Assembly (NCBI GenBank): GCA_029974015.1
Contig: JARKUF010000038.1
Location: forward strand, 62,001-126,000
Length of the DNA: 64,000 nt
Reading direction: 5' to 3'
Origin: Spirochaetota bacterium
GTDB lineage: Bacteria; Spirochaetota; UBA4802; JAGODF01
Each line of letters begins with the position of its first letter. The first letter of the stretch is position 1. Below are positions 43,611 to 52,845 of the stretch, in pieces. Made by a program: the position numbers and the translations under genes. Below the pieces are notes generated by a model. It was not told where the DNA came from. It did no database searches and worked only from the letters and a program-made list of their open reading frames with translations.

Positions 43611-46325
43611 CTACATGTCCTTCATTATTGAAAGGACGTTTTTAAGGTTCTGAAGCTCATCTCCATACTTTGCCCAGTTCCCCTCACGCTGGTATTTTTC
43701 CGCCTGCATGACATGATAATACGCTTTTTTCGCATAAGCCTCCAGGGTCTGTTTTTCCCCGTCCCCACGGTACATGGAATCGCGGAAATAGCGGCGTTCG
43801 TAAAAAAGGCTCGAAAGCGCGGATTCGAGGTCAGGCTCCATGGCCAGGCGGTCCGCAAATGAGACAAATACCCGGCGGAGTTCCGGCATCTCGCCGGTTT
43901 CCGCTTTCTGGTACAGGGGTTCAATCATGAGGAGGGATTCCTCGATGGGAATGGCGAGCATATTGCCCCGAATGACGTCCGATCCCTTCCGGCTCCAGAG
44001 GGCAAGCTGTTTCGATATTTCCGGGTCCTGATTGATCCTGGCCTCCACCTGCATGGGCCCATAGCTCAGCCTGTCCTTAGGAAGGGTGTGGAGAGTGAGC
44101 TTTCCATAATGGGGGAAATCGCATTTCGCCGTTAGAAATGCCACCATATTATCTCTCCGAATTGGCGTAAAGGGGATGATGAGGATGAACTCGCTACGCT
44201 CTTCCTTTGGAAGCTTCGTCACCAGATAATAGCTGTGTACTACATCTTCCCGCCCTTCGAAGATCTGGCGGGCGAACGCCCAGGCGTCCTCATTGTTGTA
44301 AAAAACGTTGACGCTTTTCATGTGATACCGCAGGAGGACATGGCTCTGGATGTTGAAAAGGTCCTCTGGGTAGCGCACGTGGGCCCTCAGCTCTTCGGGC
44401 ATGTCGGAGAGGGGACGGAAGAGCCCCGGAAACATGCGGGAGTACGTGGCGGCCATGGGGTCCCCGGGGTCGCTGATGTAGAAACTCATAGTGCCTTCGT
44501 AGGCATCAATGAGGACCTTCACGGAATTCCGGATATAGTTGATGCGCTTGCCTCCCTCCAGGGTAACGGGGGTGGAATATGGGAAGTGGTCGGTAACGGC
44601 GTATGCGTCCATCATCCAATATAATTTTCCACCGCAAACGACAAGGTACGGGTCGTTGTCGAAATCAAGGAAGGGGGCCATGGTCCTGGCCATCTGGACG
44701 ATATTGCGCCGAAAGAGAACCCTGCTTTCGGAGGTAATACTCCCGGAAATCAGGATGTTGATATTGCGAAAAGCCACGCTGAACATTGCCCTTTTGATGA
44801 ATGAAGAAAGCGCCACCCCTCCCTTTCCGTCGTAGCGGGTGAATTTATTGTCGGAACCGGATGGATAATCGAATTCGCCGGGCTGGATGGCGGTATTCAC
44901 GATAACATAAGGGTTGTTATGCTCGCCGTAATAGACCGCGGGCCTCTCGACGGGGATGGAGACTGCGCTTCTGGGAGGTATGTCCTTGATGATAAACTCG
45001 GGCATTCCTTCGGGAGTCGCCCTGTCCACGCGGCTCATGACCATGCCGTAGCCGTGGGTGTAGATGAGATGCTGATTGATCCATGACCGGCCCAGGGCCC
45101 CCAGGTTTTGGCTCGAAAGCTCGCGGGCCGAGAGGTTCACGGCGACCTTCCTGCCGTCGATCATATAGCGGTCCACATCCACATCGTTAAAGTAGTAGTA
45201 GGGTTTCAGTTCCTGAAGCTGCCGGTAGGAGCTTTTCAGGGGCCGCCAATCCCAGAGTCGGATGTTCTCCAGGGTGTTCCGGTTTTTCACAATGTCCCGG
45301 TACGTGAGGTTGGGACTGTTGGGAAAGTCTTTTTCCTCCACATTGTCCAGGCCATAAGCGATGCGGGTAAAACGGATGTTGTGGCCGATATAGGGGCCCT
45401 CCCGGTCGAGCTCGTTGGGCTCCACGGCGAAGCGCTGCTGCAGGGAAGGATACACGGTCCCGAGGAGGAAATACGCCGGCACCAGAGTGAGGAGCACCAC
45501 GAGGAGGAGCTTAAAGCTCCGTTTCACGATATTGGACAAGAGCAGCGCCGCGGCGATGAAGGAGATGACCATGCAGACATTGTAGGCCAAAAGCCGCGCG
45601 TGAAGGTCGGTATATCCTGCGCCGAAAAATTTCGCACGCTCGTTGAACAGAAGCGTGTAGGCCGAAAGCCGGTATCCGATGCCGTGTAGCAGGACGATGA
45701 AGGCCGCCAGGGAGGAGAGATGGGCCCGGGCAAAAAGCGAAAGCTTAACCCCCCCTTCTCCCACGGCAATCCCGCCGTTTACCAGGTGGAAAAGGGCCGA
45801 GAAAACGAGTATCATCGCCAGGGAGATAAAGAGCCAGTGGTAGAGAAAGCTATAAAAGGGGAGCGAAAAGACGTAGAAACCCATATCATTGCCGAACACG
45901 GGGTCTGCAGGGAAACCCGTGAAAGGCGAAGCGTGTACGAACATTAATAGTTCTTTCCAGTAGGCCGAGGCCCCCATGGCCATAAAAGCCCCGAAGACCG
46001 TCACTCCCAGGGCAATCATGATAAAAAGGGCGCGCCGTGGCGTTCCGAAAAGCGGCACTTTAATCCTATCGAGAATGTTGCGCGAGAAAATCCTGCCGGA
46101 ACCTCCTATCAACCTGATGAGGAGAAAATTGAGGGAAAACAGGGCCACAAAAAGAAGAAAAAAAACCGCAGCGGCGTAGAACTTTCCGTAAAACAGCGTC
46201 CAAAAAACGTTCAATCGATTATAACTTGAAAACCATTGAACGTCCACGTAAAAACCTGCCATGGATTGGACAAGGAAATAGGCAAGGATGAAGATTACAA
46301 TACCAGTTATCGCTTTTCTTCCCAT
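43611..46325 (-). CDS. UPF0182 family multi-pass membrane protein
   Basis: 904 residues, the normal length. The N-terminal third has about seven membrane helices (IVIFILAYFLVQSMAGFYVD, FLLFVALFSLNFLLIRLIGG, LFIMIALGVTVFGAFMAMG and more); the rest is a large extracytoplasmic domain (ERPAVYYGEHNNPYVIVNT, LVCGGKLYWMMDAYAVTDHFPYS, PFTPIRRDNMVAFLTAKCD), as in UPF0182. Function unknown. AGGGGGGAA precedes the ATG. Last gene of the run starting with the envelope protein and mlaE. Confidence 0.93.
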   Translation of the reverse strand: MGRKAITGIVIFILAYFLVQSMAGFYVDVQWFSSYNRLNVFWTLFYGKFYAAAVFFLLFVALFSLNFLLIRLIGGSGRIFSRNILDRIKVPLFGTPRRALFIMIALGVTVFGAFMAMGASAYWKELLMFVHASPFTGFPADPVFGNDMGFYVFSLPFYSFLYHWLFISLAMILVFSALFHLVNGGIAVGEGGVKLSLFARAHLSSLAAFIVLLHGIGYRLSAYTLLFNERAKFFGAGYTDLHARLLAYNVCMVISFIAAALLLSNIVKRSFKLLLVVLLTLVPAYFLLGTVYPSLQQRFAVEPNELDREGPYIGHNIRFTRIAYGLDNVEEKDFPNSPNLTYRDIVKNRNTLENIRLWDWRPLKSSYRQLQELKPYYYFNDVDVDRYMIDGRKVAVNLSARELSSQNLGALGRSWINQHLIYTHGYGMVMSRVDRATPEGMPEFIIKDIPPRSAVSIPVERPAVYYGEHNNPYVIVNTAIQPGEFDYPSGSDNKFTRYDGKGGVALSSFIKRAMFSVAFRNINILISGSITSESRVLFRRNIVQMARTMAPFLDFDNDPYLVVCGGKLYWMMDAYAVTDHFPYSTPVTLEGGKRINYIRNSVKVLIDAYEGTMSFYISDPGDPMAATYSRMFPGLFRPLSDMPEELRAHVRYPEDLFNIQSHVLLRYHMKSVNVFYNNEDAWAFARQIFEGREDVVHSYYLVTKLPKEERSEFILIIPFTPIRRDNMVAFLTAKCDFPHYGKLTLHTLPKDRLSYGPMQVEARINQDPEISKQLALWSRKGSDVIRGNMLAIPIEESLLMIEPLYQKAETGEMPELRRVFVSFADRLAMEPDLESALSSLFYERRYFRDSMYRGDGEKQTLEAYAKKAYYHVMQAEKYQREGNWAKYGDELQNLKNVLSIMKDM

Positions 46326-46352
46326 TGTTCCCCCCGAAGGGCCTTCATTCCG

Positions 46353-47009
46353 TTAGAACGCCGTCAGGGCCGCCCGGATGAAACTGGTCACAGGGGCCTG
46401 CTCCCGTGTGTCCTCGATGGCGTCCCGGAGCTCCTTAATGAGGCCGTCGGTGTTGTCGTGGACTTTACCTTCGTTGATGAGTTTCCCCAGGGTCCCCTGG
46501 CCGGAATTAATTTTTTCCGAGATGTCCCGAATGTTCTTGATGGTGTTATAGACATTGTCCCTGTTATCGGCGATGAGCTCCGACAGGAGCGCCAGGGGAT
46601 CGCCGAAGGCCTGGCCTTCGAGGGATGAATAATCCACAATTTCCTCGACGAGCTTGTTTCCGGCGATCCGCTCTCCCGGTTCAATGCTGATATAGCGCCC
46701 CCCCAGGGCGCTCTCACTGCGTATGCTGATGCGGTAGTTTTTATAGAGGCGGAATTTCCTCGTCATGCGAAGGTTCACCTTCACGGTGTTGTCCTCCTCG
46801 TTGAGCTCTATCGAATCGACGCCGCCCCCCACGACGCCGTTGATCTTCACCTTCGCCTTTGTTGACAGCCCTTCGACGCTTGAAAAATACACGGTCATCC
46901 AATAGCTGTCGCGGCGCTCCAGGATATCACCGCTCATGATGATGGTGTAATACCCCAGGATACCCATGGCGATGAAAACGAGTAAGCCTACGGCGATTTC
47001 TTTCTTCAT
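46353..47009 (-). CDS. mlaD: MCE-domain protein, MlaD-like
   Basis: 218 residues: N-terminal membrane helix (AVGLLVFIAMGILGYYTI) followed by one MCE domain (YWMTVYFSSVEGLSTKAKVKINGVVGGGVDSIEL, TRKFRLYKNYRISIRSESALGGRYISIEPG) and a helical C-terminus. This is the lipid-binding ring component of the Mla-type ABC system at the inner membrane. It is followed by UPF0182 after 27 bases. Confidence 0.92.
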   Translation of the reverse strand: MKKEIAVGLLVFIAMGILGYYTIIMSGDILERRDSYWMTVYFSSVEGLSTKAKVKINGVVGGGVDSIELNEEDNTVKVNLRMTRKFRLYKNYRISIRSESALGGRYISIEPGERIAGNKLVEEIVDYSSLEGQAFGDPLALLSELIADNRDNVYNTIKNIRDISEKINSGQGTLGKLINEGKVHDNTDGLIKELRDAIEDTREQAPVTSFIRAALTAF

Positions 47010-47117
47010 GGATATTACTGTCTCTCTTTCGACACCCCCGGGGCCCTCGAAAGGCCCTTGGGAAACGGTGATGGGAAACGATAGACCCGGAGGCGCATGC
47101 AGTCAAGGGAAAAAAGC

Positions 47118-47864
47118 TCAGACCATCTCAATGGGGCCATGGAGCTCTCCATTGATGAACTGGCGGACGATGCGGTTTTCCGAGTTTCTGACGTTCTCCG
47201 GAGTGTCGCAGATGATTATCTCACCCCGGTACAGCATGGCGATGCGGTCCGCCACATAGTACGCGCTTCTCATGTCATGGGTCACCACGACGGAGGTGAC
47301 GCCGAATTCGCGCTGCATTTGCCGAATAAGCTCGTCAATGACCCGGGACATCACCGGATCAAGGCCCGCCGTGGGCTCGTCGTAGAGGATGATGTCCGGA
47401 TTTCCCACGAGGACCCGGGCAAGCCCGGCCCGCTTCTTCATGCCCCCGCTAATATCGCCGGGCATCTTGTCCCGGGCTTCGGTAAGCTGGAGTATCTTCA
47501 AATTTCTTTCCACTATTTCCGCGATTTTCTCCCTGGGATACTTCCTGTGCTCCACCAGGGGAAGCGCCACATTCTCCTCCACGGTCATCCAGTTTATGAG
47601 GGCGCCGGACTGGAACACTATCCCCATCTTCTCCCGAAGGCGGTTTTTCACCCTGAGGGGCGCGTCGTTCATCTGCATGCCGTCCACGAGCACCTCGCCC
47701 TCGTCGGGGTCAATTAGCCCCGCTATGTGGCGCAGGGTCACCGTTTTCCCGGTCCCGGACTGGCCGATTATGACGAATGTCTCTCCTTTCTCGATGGAGA
47801 TCGACACATCGTCGAGGACCGTGAGGCCGTTGAAGGCCTTGCTGATGTTCCGGAGTTTGATCAC
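47118..47864 (-). CDS. mlaF: Phospholipid ABC transporter ATPase MlaF
   Basis: 248 residues: Walker A GQSGTGKTVTLRHIAG, Q-loop IVFQSGALINWMTVEENVALPL, signature DISGGMKKRAGLARAL, Walker B IILYDEPTAGLDPVMS and VVTHDMRSA. GTG start overlapping the mlaE stop. Clearly the energising subunit for MlaE/MlaD here. A second, orphan copy lies at 9 kb. Confidence 0.95.
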   Translation of the reverse strand: MIKLRNISKAFNGLTVLDDVSISIEKGETFVIIGQSGTGKTVTLRHIAGLIDPDEGEVLVDGMQMNDAPLRVKNRLREKMGIVFQSGALINWMTVEENVALPLVEHRKYPREKIAEIVERNLKILQLTEARDKMPGDISGGMKKRAGLARVLVGNPDIILYDEPTAGLDPVMSRVIDELIRQMQREFGVTSVVVTHDMRSAYYVADRIAMLYRGEIIICDTPENVRNSENRIVRQFINGELHGPIEMV

Positions 47865-48667
47865 AGGGCCTTACCGTAGAACAGGGAAGTAATGAAGTAG
47901 CCCACGATGAGGACAAGGAGAAAAGAGATGATGACGGAGGACCTCGTGGCCTGCCCTACTCCGATGGCGCCGTTTTTGGCTTTAAGCCCCTGGGCGCAGC
48001 TCACACAGGATATCATGATCCCGAAGACATAGGCCTTTAAAAGACCCACATAGGTCGCCTTGAACTGGAGCGATTCCAGGACGTGCAGGTAATACAAATC
48101 GTAGGAAACTAAAAGCTGGTTGTTCGCCACGATGGCCCCACCCAGGGTCCCCAGAGCGACGGTATACACGGAAACCACGGGCATGATGATCGATAGAGCG
48201 ATTACCCGGGGCATGACGAGGAACTTCACAGGGCTTATGGCCATCATCTCCAGGGCGTCGATCTCCTCCGAGACTTTCATGGTGCCGAGTTCCGCCGCCA
48301 TGGCCGATCCAACTGAAGCGGTAAGGACCATCGCCGCCGTGAAGGGGCCCATTTCCCGCGTCATGGTGGCGATGACGAGGTTTCCCACCATGGCCTCCTG
48401 CTGGTAGGCTGCAAACTCAATCCCCGCCTGCAGGGCCAGAATCATCCCGGTGAAGAGGGCCACGATGGAACAGACCATGAAGCTCTTCACCCCCGCGACA
48501 TACATCTGCTTCGCAATTTCACGCCATTTCCCGAAGGCGTTCTTCGAATAGAAAACCGTCTGGAAAAAAAGGAGCACGATAAATCCGGCATCGTATATCA
48601 ATCCCAAAAAGAGCCGTCCCGTCCTTTCGATGAGTCCGAATGTTTTTTGTATCAGAAATTTTCTCAT
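47861..48667 (-). CDS. mlaE: Phospholipid ABC transporter permease MlaE
   Basis: 268 residues with about five or six membrane helices. Family motifs: FTGMILALQAGIEFAAYQQEAMVGNLVIATMTREMGPF, VGSAMAAELGTMKVSEEIDALEMMAISPVKFLVMPR, and SCVSCAQGLKAKNGAIGVGQATRSSVI. It moves phospholipid between MlaD and the inner membrane. It starts seven bases after the stop of the large upstream envelope protein. Confidence 0.95.
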   Translation of the reverse strand: MRKFLIQKTFGLIERTGRLFLGLIYDAGFIVLLFFQTVFYSKNAFGKWREIAKQMYVAGVKSFMVCSIVALFTGMILALQAGIEFAAYQQEAMVGNLVIATMTREMGPFTAAMVLTASVGSAMAAELGTMKVSEEIDALEMMAISPVKFLVMPRVIALSIIMPVVSVYTVALGTLGGAIVANNQLLVSYDLYYLHVLESLQFKATYVGLLKAYVFGIMISCVSCAQGLKAKNGAIGVGQATRSSVIISFLLVLIVGYFITSLFYGKAL

Positions 48668-48673
48668 ACCGTG

Positions 48674-50434
48674 TCAGAACACCCGAGCCGAATGAAGCAC
48701 CATCCTCCTCTCCAGGCTGAAAGCGCTTGATGCGTTATACGATGCATAGTCGTCGTGGCGAATGGCCTGGTCGCTGTAATCCTCGGCGGCCCGGGGCCCA
48801 TCCCCGGCCCTCACCGCCGATCTCCCTCCTCCCGACAGGTCGACCGGGACCCAGAAAAGCCTGATATAGGAACCTCCGTTCCCCATGCGATATTCGAACA
48901 TTGACAGAAGGATGGACCACTCCGTCAGTTGGCCATTTTCCCTCCCCAAAGTAAAGAGGAAAGGGACCTTCACATGAAGAAAAGTATCATTCCACCGCTG
49001 GCTGTACAGGCGCAGAAGGAGCCCCAGCCTCTTCTCGCCGTCCTGGAAGCGCCGGTACTCAAAGAGGGTCCAGAATGGCTGATACAACCGCTCGTATCCC
49101 TCGGGGTCGCGCCAGGGGAGGAGCGAAAGGGTATTGAACGTCAGGTTCCCCCGGTCATCGTACTCGTACTGGAAGAGGGGCCATATCTTGAAATACCGCC
49201 ATCGGGAACCGTACTCGGAGCTTGGACGGTCCCTGTACTCGCGCGTAAAATACCAGACGATGAGCATGCTGATGTGGTATTCCGACTGGAAATTCCTGGT
49301 TTCGCTGCGCATAGAAAAATAAAGGGGCGTGGCGAAAAACGTCTCCCGCTCCTCATACCTGTATCGCCCGTAAAAGGGAAAGAAAATCCTTTTTGAAACC
49401 CTGGGGACCACGGACTCCTGAACCTGCACAAGGGGCCAGGGAAAGTTGAGTTCCAAGCTCCCCGCCTTCCGGCTGTAGCCCCAGGAGAAGAGGGGCCACA
49501 GGAGCGTCGAGGCCCCGGCCTTGCCGGAGCTGTTCCATCGCCTTCCATACAGGGGCAAAATAAAAAAGGTGCGCTGCACATCGTCCTTCATGTAAACCTG
49601 CTGATAGTTGAAAAGGAGAAACCAGGAATAATTGTCGTAGGACCCCTGCTTGAAATTATGTGAATAGAACGGAAGCACTCTCATATCGTCCCGGTTGTGG
49701 CTTTGGCCCCGCTGAATGAGTGGCCAGAGGACCCCCCAGGCCCTGTAATCCCTTGATTCGTAATCGACGTAGAGGGGCACAAACGAGGCGATGAGAACCG
49801 CACCGAACAGGAGGGTGGGCGGAAAGGCAGGCGGATACAGAAAGAAGAGCGCGAAACCGGGGAACACCCAGGCCGTAATTCTGTCCTGGCCGAGCTTACC
49901 CCGGATTGTCCCCCCCAGGGGCCATAAGAGAAAATACCGGTCCCGCTCATCAGGCGAATCGCCGTAGAAGAAAAATGGAAAGACACCAAAGTCGTAGTCC
50001 CTCACTCCTGTGCTGTGCCGGTAATCGACGGAATGGACGAGGCCAAGGAGGGAAAGCCATTCATCATTGCGCGGCGTTTCATAGGCCCAGTACACGAAAG
50101 GCATAAGGGAGGCGTAAAACCTGTTGCCGTCGGGCGACTCGTTAGCCAGATAAAAGGGACGCACCACCAGATGAGTGTCCGCGGCGCCGGACTGACGTTC
50201 GTAAAAGACCCACCACCAGTCGTACTCACCAGCCCCGGCGGCATGGGCATCGCGGGAAAACAGGACAAGGGCCAAAAGCACGAAGAGCGCCGCCACCGGG
50301 GCCAGAGGCATTCCCGCAAACCTTCCCCGGGCCCGGAACAGGTACGGTGTGCCGCATCGGCCGCCCACCGCGTTGGAATTTTCCCGTGCCGGCTTTTCTA
50401 TGATAACAATTTCTCCCAGGTTTAACCCTCGCAT
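48674..50434 (-). CDS. Large exported protein with aromatic beta-strand repeats, first gene of the mla operon
   Basis: 586 residues. A hydrophobic export signal lies at about 43-66 (LAPVAALFVLLALVLFSRDAHAAG). The mature part repeats short units with WPL, LPLY or PFYGRYRYE cores (LLWPLFSWGYSRK, ILPLYGRRW, FFPFYGRYRYEE, KIWPLFQYEYD, LLPWRDPEGYERLYQPFWTLFEYRR), alternating aromatic and polar residues as in an outer-membrane barrel. I know no named family. With mlaE, mlaF and mlaD directly downstream it may be an outer-membrane partner for lipid transport (inference). The ATG at 50311, just before the signal, is an alternative start. Confidence 0.65.
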   Translation of the reverse strand: MRGLNLGEIVIIEKPARENSNAVGGRCGTPYLFRARGRFAGMPLAPVAALFVLLALVLFSRDAHAAGAGEYDWWWVFYERQSGAADTHLVVRPFYLANESPDGNRFYASLMPFVYWAYETPRNDEWLSLLGLVHSVDYRHSTGVRDYDFGVFPFFFYGDSPDERDRYFLLWPLGGTIRGKLGQDRITAWVFPGFALFFLYPPAFPPTLLFGAVLIASFVPLYVDYESRDYRAWGVLWPLIQRGQSHNRDDMRVLPFYSHNFKQGSYDNYSWFLLFNYQQVYMKDDVQRTFFILPLYGRRWNSSGKAGASTLLWPLFSWGYSRKAGSLELNFPWPLVQVQESVVPRVSKRIFFPFYGRYRYEERETFFATPLYFSMRSETRNFQSEYHISMLIVWYFTREYRDRPSSEYGSRWRYFKIWPLFQYEYDDRGNLTFNTLSLLPWRDPEGYERLYQPFWTLFEYRRFQDGEKRLGLLLRLYSQRWNDTFLHVKVPFLFTLGRENGQLTEWSILLSMFEYRMGNGGSYIRLFWVPVDLSGGGRSAVRAGDGPRAAEDYSDQAIRHDDYASYNASSAFSLERRMVLHSARVF

Positions 50435-50441
50435 CCATCAT

Positions 50442-50535
50442 GGGGACCTCAAAATATTAAAGGGGCCCCAAAAAATGTAACTACTGGCAAAATCAGAGCT
50501 TCGGTTTTTCCGCACGCCTTCGGCGGGCGGGGCCC
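50442..50535. repeat. Dispersed palindromic repeat at the head of the mla operon
   Basis: GGGGACCTCAAAATATTAAAGGGGCCCC, AATGTAACTACTGGCAAAATCAG, then a shortened hairpin (TTTTTCCGCACGCCTTCGGCGGGCGG) that ends in GGGCCC instead of AAAACC. The right end is lost. Confidence 0.65.
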
Positions 50536-50652
50536 TCACCCCTCATCCCGGCAACAGCCAACCGATGTGCGTTCCTGCGTTCCATAATCGATGTTTATTT
50601 CCAATTGTAATTCCCGGCATTACGGCCGGTCAAGTACAAAGTTGCACGCGCC

Positions 50653-51759
50653 TCAAGGGACGATTCTAACCAGATACGGCTGGTAATCCTGCGGATTGAT
50701 GTATATCGCGAATACATTGTTGCCGCTGGAATAGATTTCCTTTCCGGAATAATAGAAGAGTTCCTGCTTCCCGTCCTTTTCAGGAAGCGGAGGCGGCGTG
50801 TAGACCGTTTTCGCCACAGGAGCGTCGAGCTCTTTGAAATCGCGAAAATTCACCAGGGCCAGGTCTCCTTTCCAGAGTTTGCTGTACACGATCAAGAAAC
50901 ATTGAAGGGCCGGGTTGTAAGAAAGCGTACATTCGCCTGCCGCATCGCCAAAGAGCGCCAGGGACTCGCCCAGATTTTCCGTCCAGGCGCCGCCGGGGGC
51001 AAGGAAACGATACGCACGCCTCGTAGCTATGTCACCCGCAGGCACCCTGGCGATCCGAATATACGATTTGAAGTCCTTCGTCGACTGCTGACCCGTGATG
51101 TAGAGATACCCGTCCTTTTCGATGACACTGCCGCCGAAGGCCGGTTCGTCGCCGCGGAAAAGGCCGTCGGAACGGCGAAACGCCACGGGGTCGCCCATCT
51201 TCCATGCAGCCGGGACCTTCCACTCGGCAAGCCCCGTGCCAAGAGGAGTGAAGGCCAGGGCCTTCCCCGGATCGTCGACCCTGATTTTCAGATAGTACAC
51301 CTGGACGGAAGCGCCGATGCGGATACCGTCCAGGGCCCAGATGCGGATGCGCCCCGGGTCTTCGCCGGGAAGGTTTTTCAGGAATGGAACGACGGCCCCC
51401 TTCTCACGATAAAAGGTGAAGCCAGGGTCGACGATCGCATTTTCGGAGAGGGCGCCGGTGAATGCGAGGGAGTTAGGAAGCATGCCCTTCACAATCGCCT
51501 TTTCCGAAAATGTGGCCCCGGCGGACACCTCCCCTTTCCAGGTGCCGAGTATGGTGTCGCCGAAGGTCCAGAGGGTCAGATTTTCATCGAATGGGATTGG
51601 AGCCACACCGTCCTGGCCCAAAACATGCCCCAGGCGTGACGCGCCAAAAAGTCCCAGAGGCTCCGACATCTTCGGCGTTCCGCAGTGCCAAAGCGCCGCG
51701 GCAATGATGAGCACCGCCACACTAATGTGGAATGATCGTAGTAATTCAGATTTCCGCAT
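50653..51759 (-). CDS. DUF4185-like lipoprotein with beta-propeller-type domain
   Basis: 368 residues from the ATG at 51759, which has GGGAGGT upstream. N-terminal signal with a loose lipobox ending in Cys (LIIAAALWHCGTP). The rest is beta-rich: NLTLWTFGDTILGTW near the start, FGGSVIEKDGYLYITGQQ, LSYNPALQCFLIVYSKLW and NNVFAIYINPQDY, a pattern like DUF4185 or glycosidase-type five-bladed propellers. No catalytic residues can be assigned. Monocistronic. Confidence 0.6.
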   Translation of the reverse strand: MRKSELLRSFHISVAVLIIAAALWHCGTPKMSEPLGLFGASRLGHVLGQDGVAPIPFDENLTLWTFGDTILGTWKGEVSAGATFSEKAIVKGMLPNSLAFTGALSENAIVDPGFTFYREKGAVVPFLKNLPGEDPGRIRIWALDGIRIGASVQVYYLKIRVDDPGKALAFTPLGTGLAEWKVPAAWKMGDPVAFRRSDGLFRGDEPAFGGSVIEKDGYLYITGQQSTKDFKSYIRIARVPAGDIATRRAYRFLAPGGAWTENLGESLALFGDAAGECTLSYNPALQCFLIVYSKLWKGDLALVNFRDFKELDAPVAKTVYTPPPLPEKDGKQELFYYSGKEIYSSGNNVFAIYINPQDYQPYLVRIVP

Positions 51760-51853
51760 ACAGTACCTCCCCCAATTTTCAGCCCGTCCGTGCTTCAATG
51801 GCAGGATATGGGTCCGCGGGCATGCATGCAATAAAAATATATTTCAAAAGAAA

Positions 51854-51994
51854 ATCTCAAGATTTAGTCTTCCCCGCCCGCCAATGGCGGGCGGGGAAAC
51901 GTAAATCTTGTGACTACTCTTTGCTTTCCCCGCCAGCCTTCGGCGGGCGGGGAAATAAAGTTTTAGAGACTGCCTTAATTTTTAGAGATTCCCA
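51854..51994. repeat. Double dispersed palindromic repeat
   Basis: Two hairpins: TTTAGTCTTCCCCGCCCGCC / GGCGGGCGGGGAAACGTAAA around AAT, and CTTTCCCCGCC / GGCGGGCGGGGAAA around AGCCTTC. They are joined by ATCTTGTGACTAC and end with TTTTAGAGACTGCC and TTTTTAGAGATTCCCATAA. The gap to the TPR gene (to 52107) contains nothing else I can identify. Confidence 0.75.
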
Positions 51995-52107
51995 TAAATT
52001 GTTTTGACTAATCCGGATTTATGGTTTACTATTAACATGGTTAATGGCGATAGTATTGGCAATATGGCATTCCTGGCAATCCAATAGTAAGGCTGCATAT
52101 ATCTTTG

Positions 52108-52830
52108 ATGAGACCTAAAATCAACACCATAATCAGCGCCTTCCTTTGCGTCGTTCCCCTCCTGGCGGTACAGGCGGCACCCGCTGCGGGCCCAGGCGCG
52201 GAGGACGAGTCGTTCAAAAAGGCCGCAAGGTATTTCTTCCAGCGCAAATTCGAAATGGCGGAACTGCTCCTCCGGGAATCCCTGAAAAAGGACCCCGAAA
52301 ACCACCTGGCATACAGCTACCTGGGCGACATACTCCTTATGAAAAAGCAGTTCGATGGGGCCCTGGAACTTTACAGAAGGGCCCTCGACATAGAACCGAA
52401 AAGCGCGGAAAATTATTTCAGATTGGGACAAATCTACTACTACAAGAAGTCCGGGGGCCTCTCTATCGACAATTACCGTAAAAGTATTGAACTCGACCCC
52501 AAAATCACCTATGCCCACTATCAGATCGGCCTCTCGTACCTGGTGCTTATGAGGGACAAGGACAACACCGTAAAGAGCTGGGAATCGTACCTGCGCCTGG
52601 CCCCCGAGGACCCGCAGTACGACAAGATCCGGCGCGCCATAGAGCTTCTAAAAGACCCGAACTTCCAGCTTCCGCCGCCGGGAAGCGATATCTCCATCGA
52701 GGAAGCCCTCCATCTGGGGGGCATGGTCCTGAAAGAAAGGGACCGCCAGGCCGCCAGCCAGAAAGCGGACCACGAGAAGAAAAAAACCCAGCACAAACTC
52801 GAAGACGTTGAGCGCGATGACGGGCTTTGA
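52108..52830 (+). CDS. Exported TPR protein
   Basis: 240 residues with a Sec signal (TIISAFLCVVPLLAVQAAPAAG) and about four tetratricopeptide repeats (AARYFFQRKFEMAELLLRESLKKDPEN, AYSYLGDILLMKKQFDGALELYRRALDIEP, YFRLGQIYYYK..., AHYQIGLSYLVL). The C-terminal 40 residues are charged. TPRs bind other proteins; the partners may be those encoded next in the operon, the TPR protein and two lipoproteins. The gap to the next gene is 15 bases. Confidence 0.8.
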   Translation: MRPKINTIISAFLCVVPLLAVQAAPAAGPGAEDESFKKAARYFFQRKFEMAELLLRESLKKDPENHLAYSYLGDILLMKKQFDGALELYRRALDIEPKSAENYFRLGQIYYYKKSGGLSIDNYRKSIELDPKITYAHYQIGLSYLVLMRDKDNTVKSWESYLRLAPEDPQYDKIRRAIELLKDPNFQLPPPGSDISIEEALHLGGMVLKERDRQAASQKADHEKKKTQHKLEDVERDDGL

Positions 52831-52845
52831 TATCCGGAGGACATT

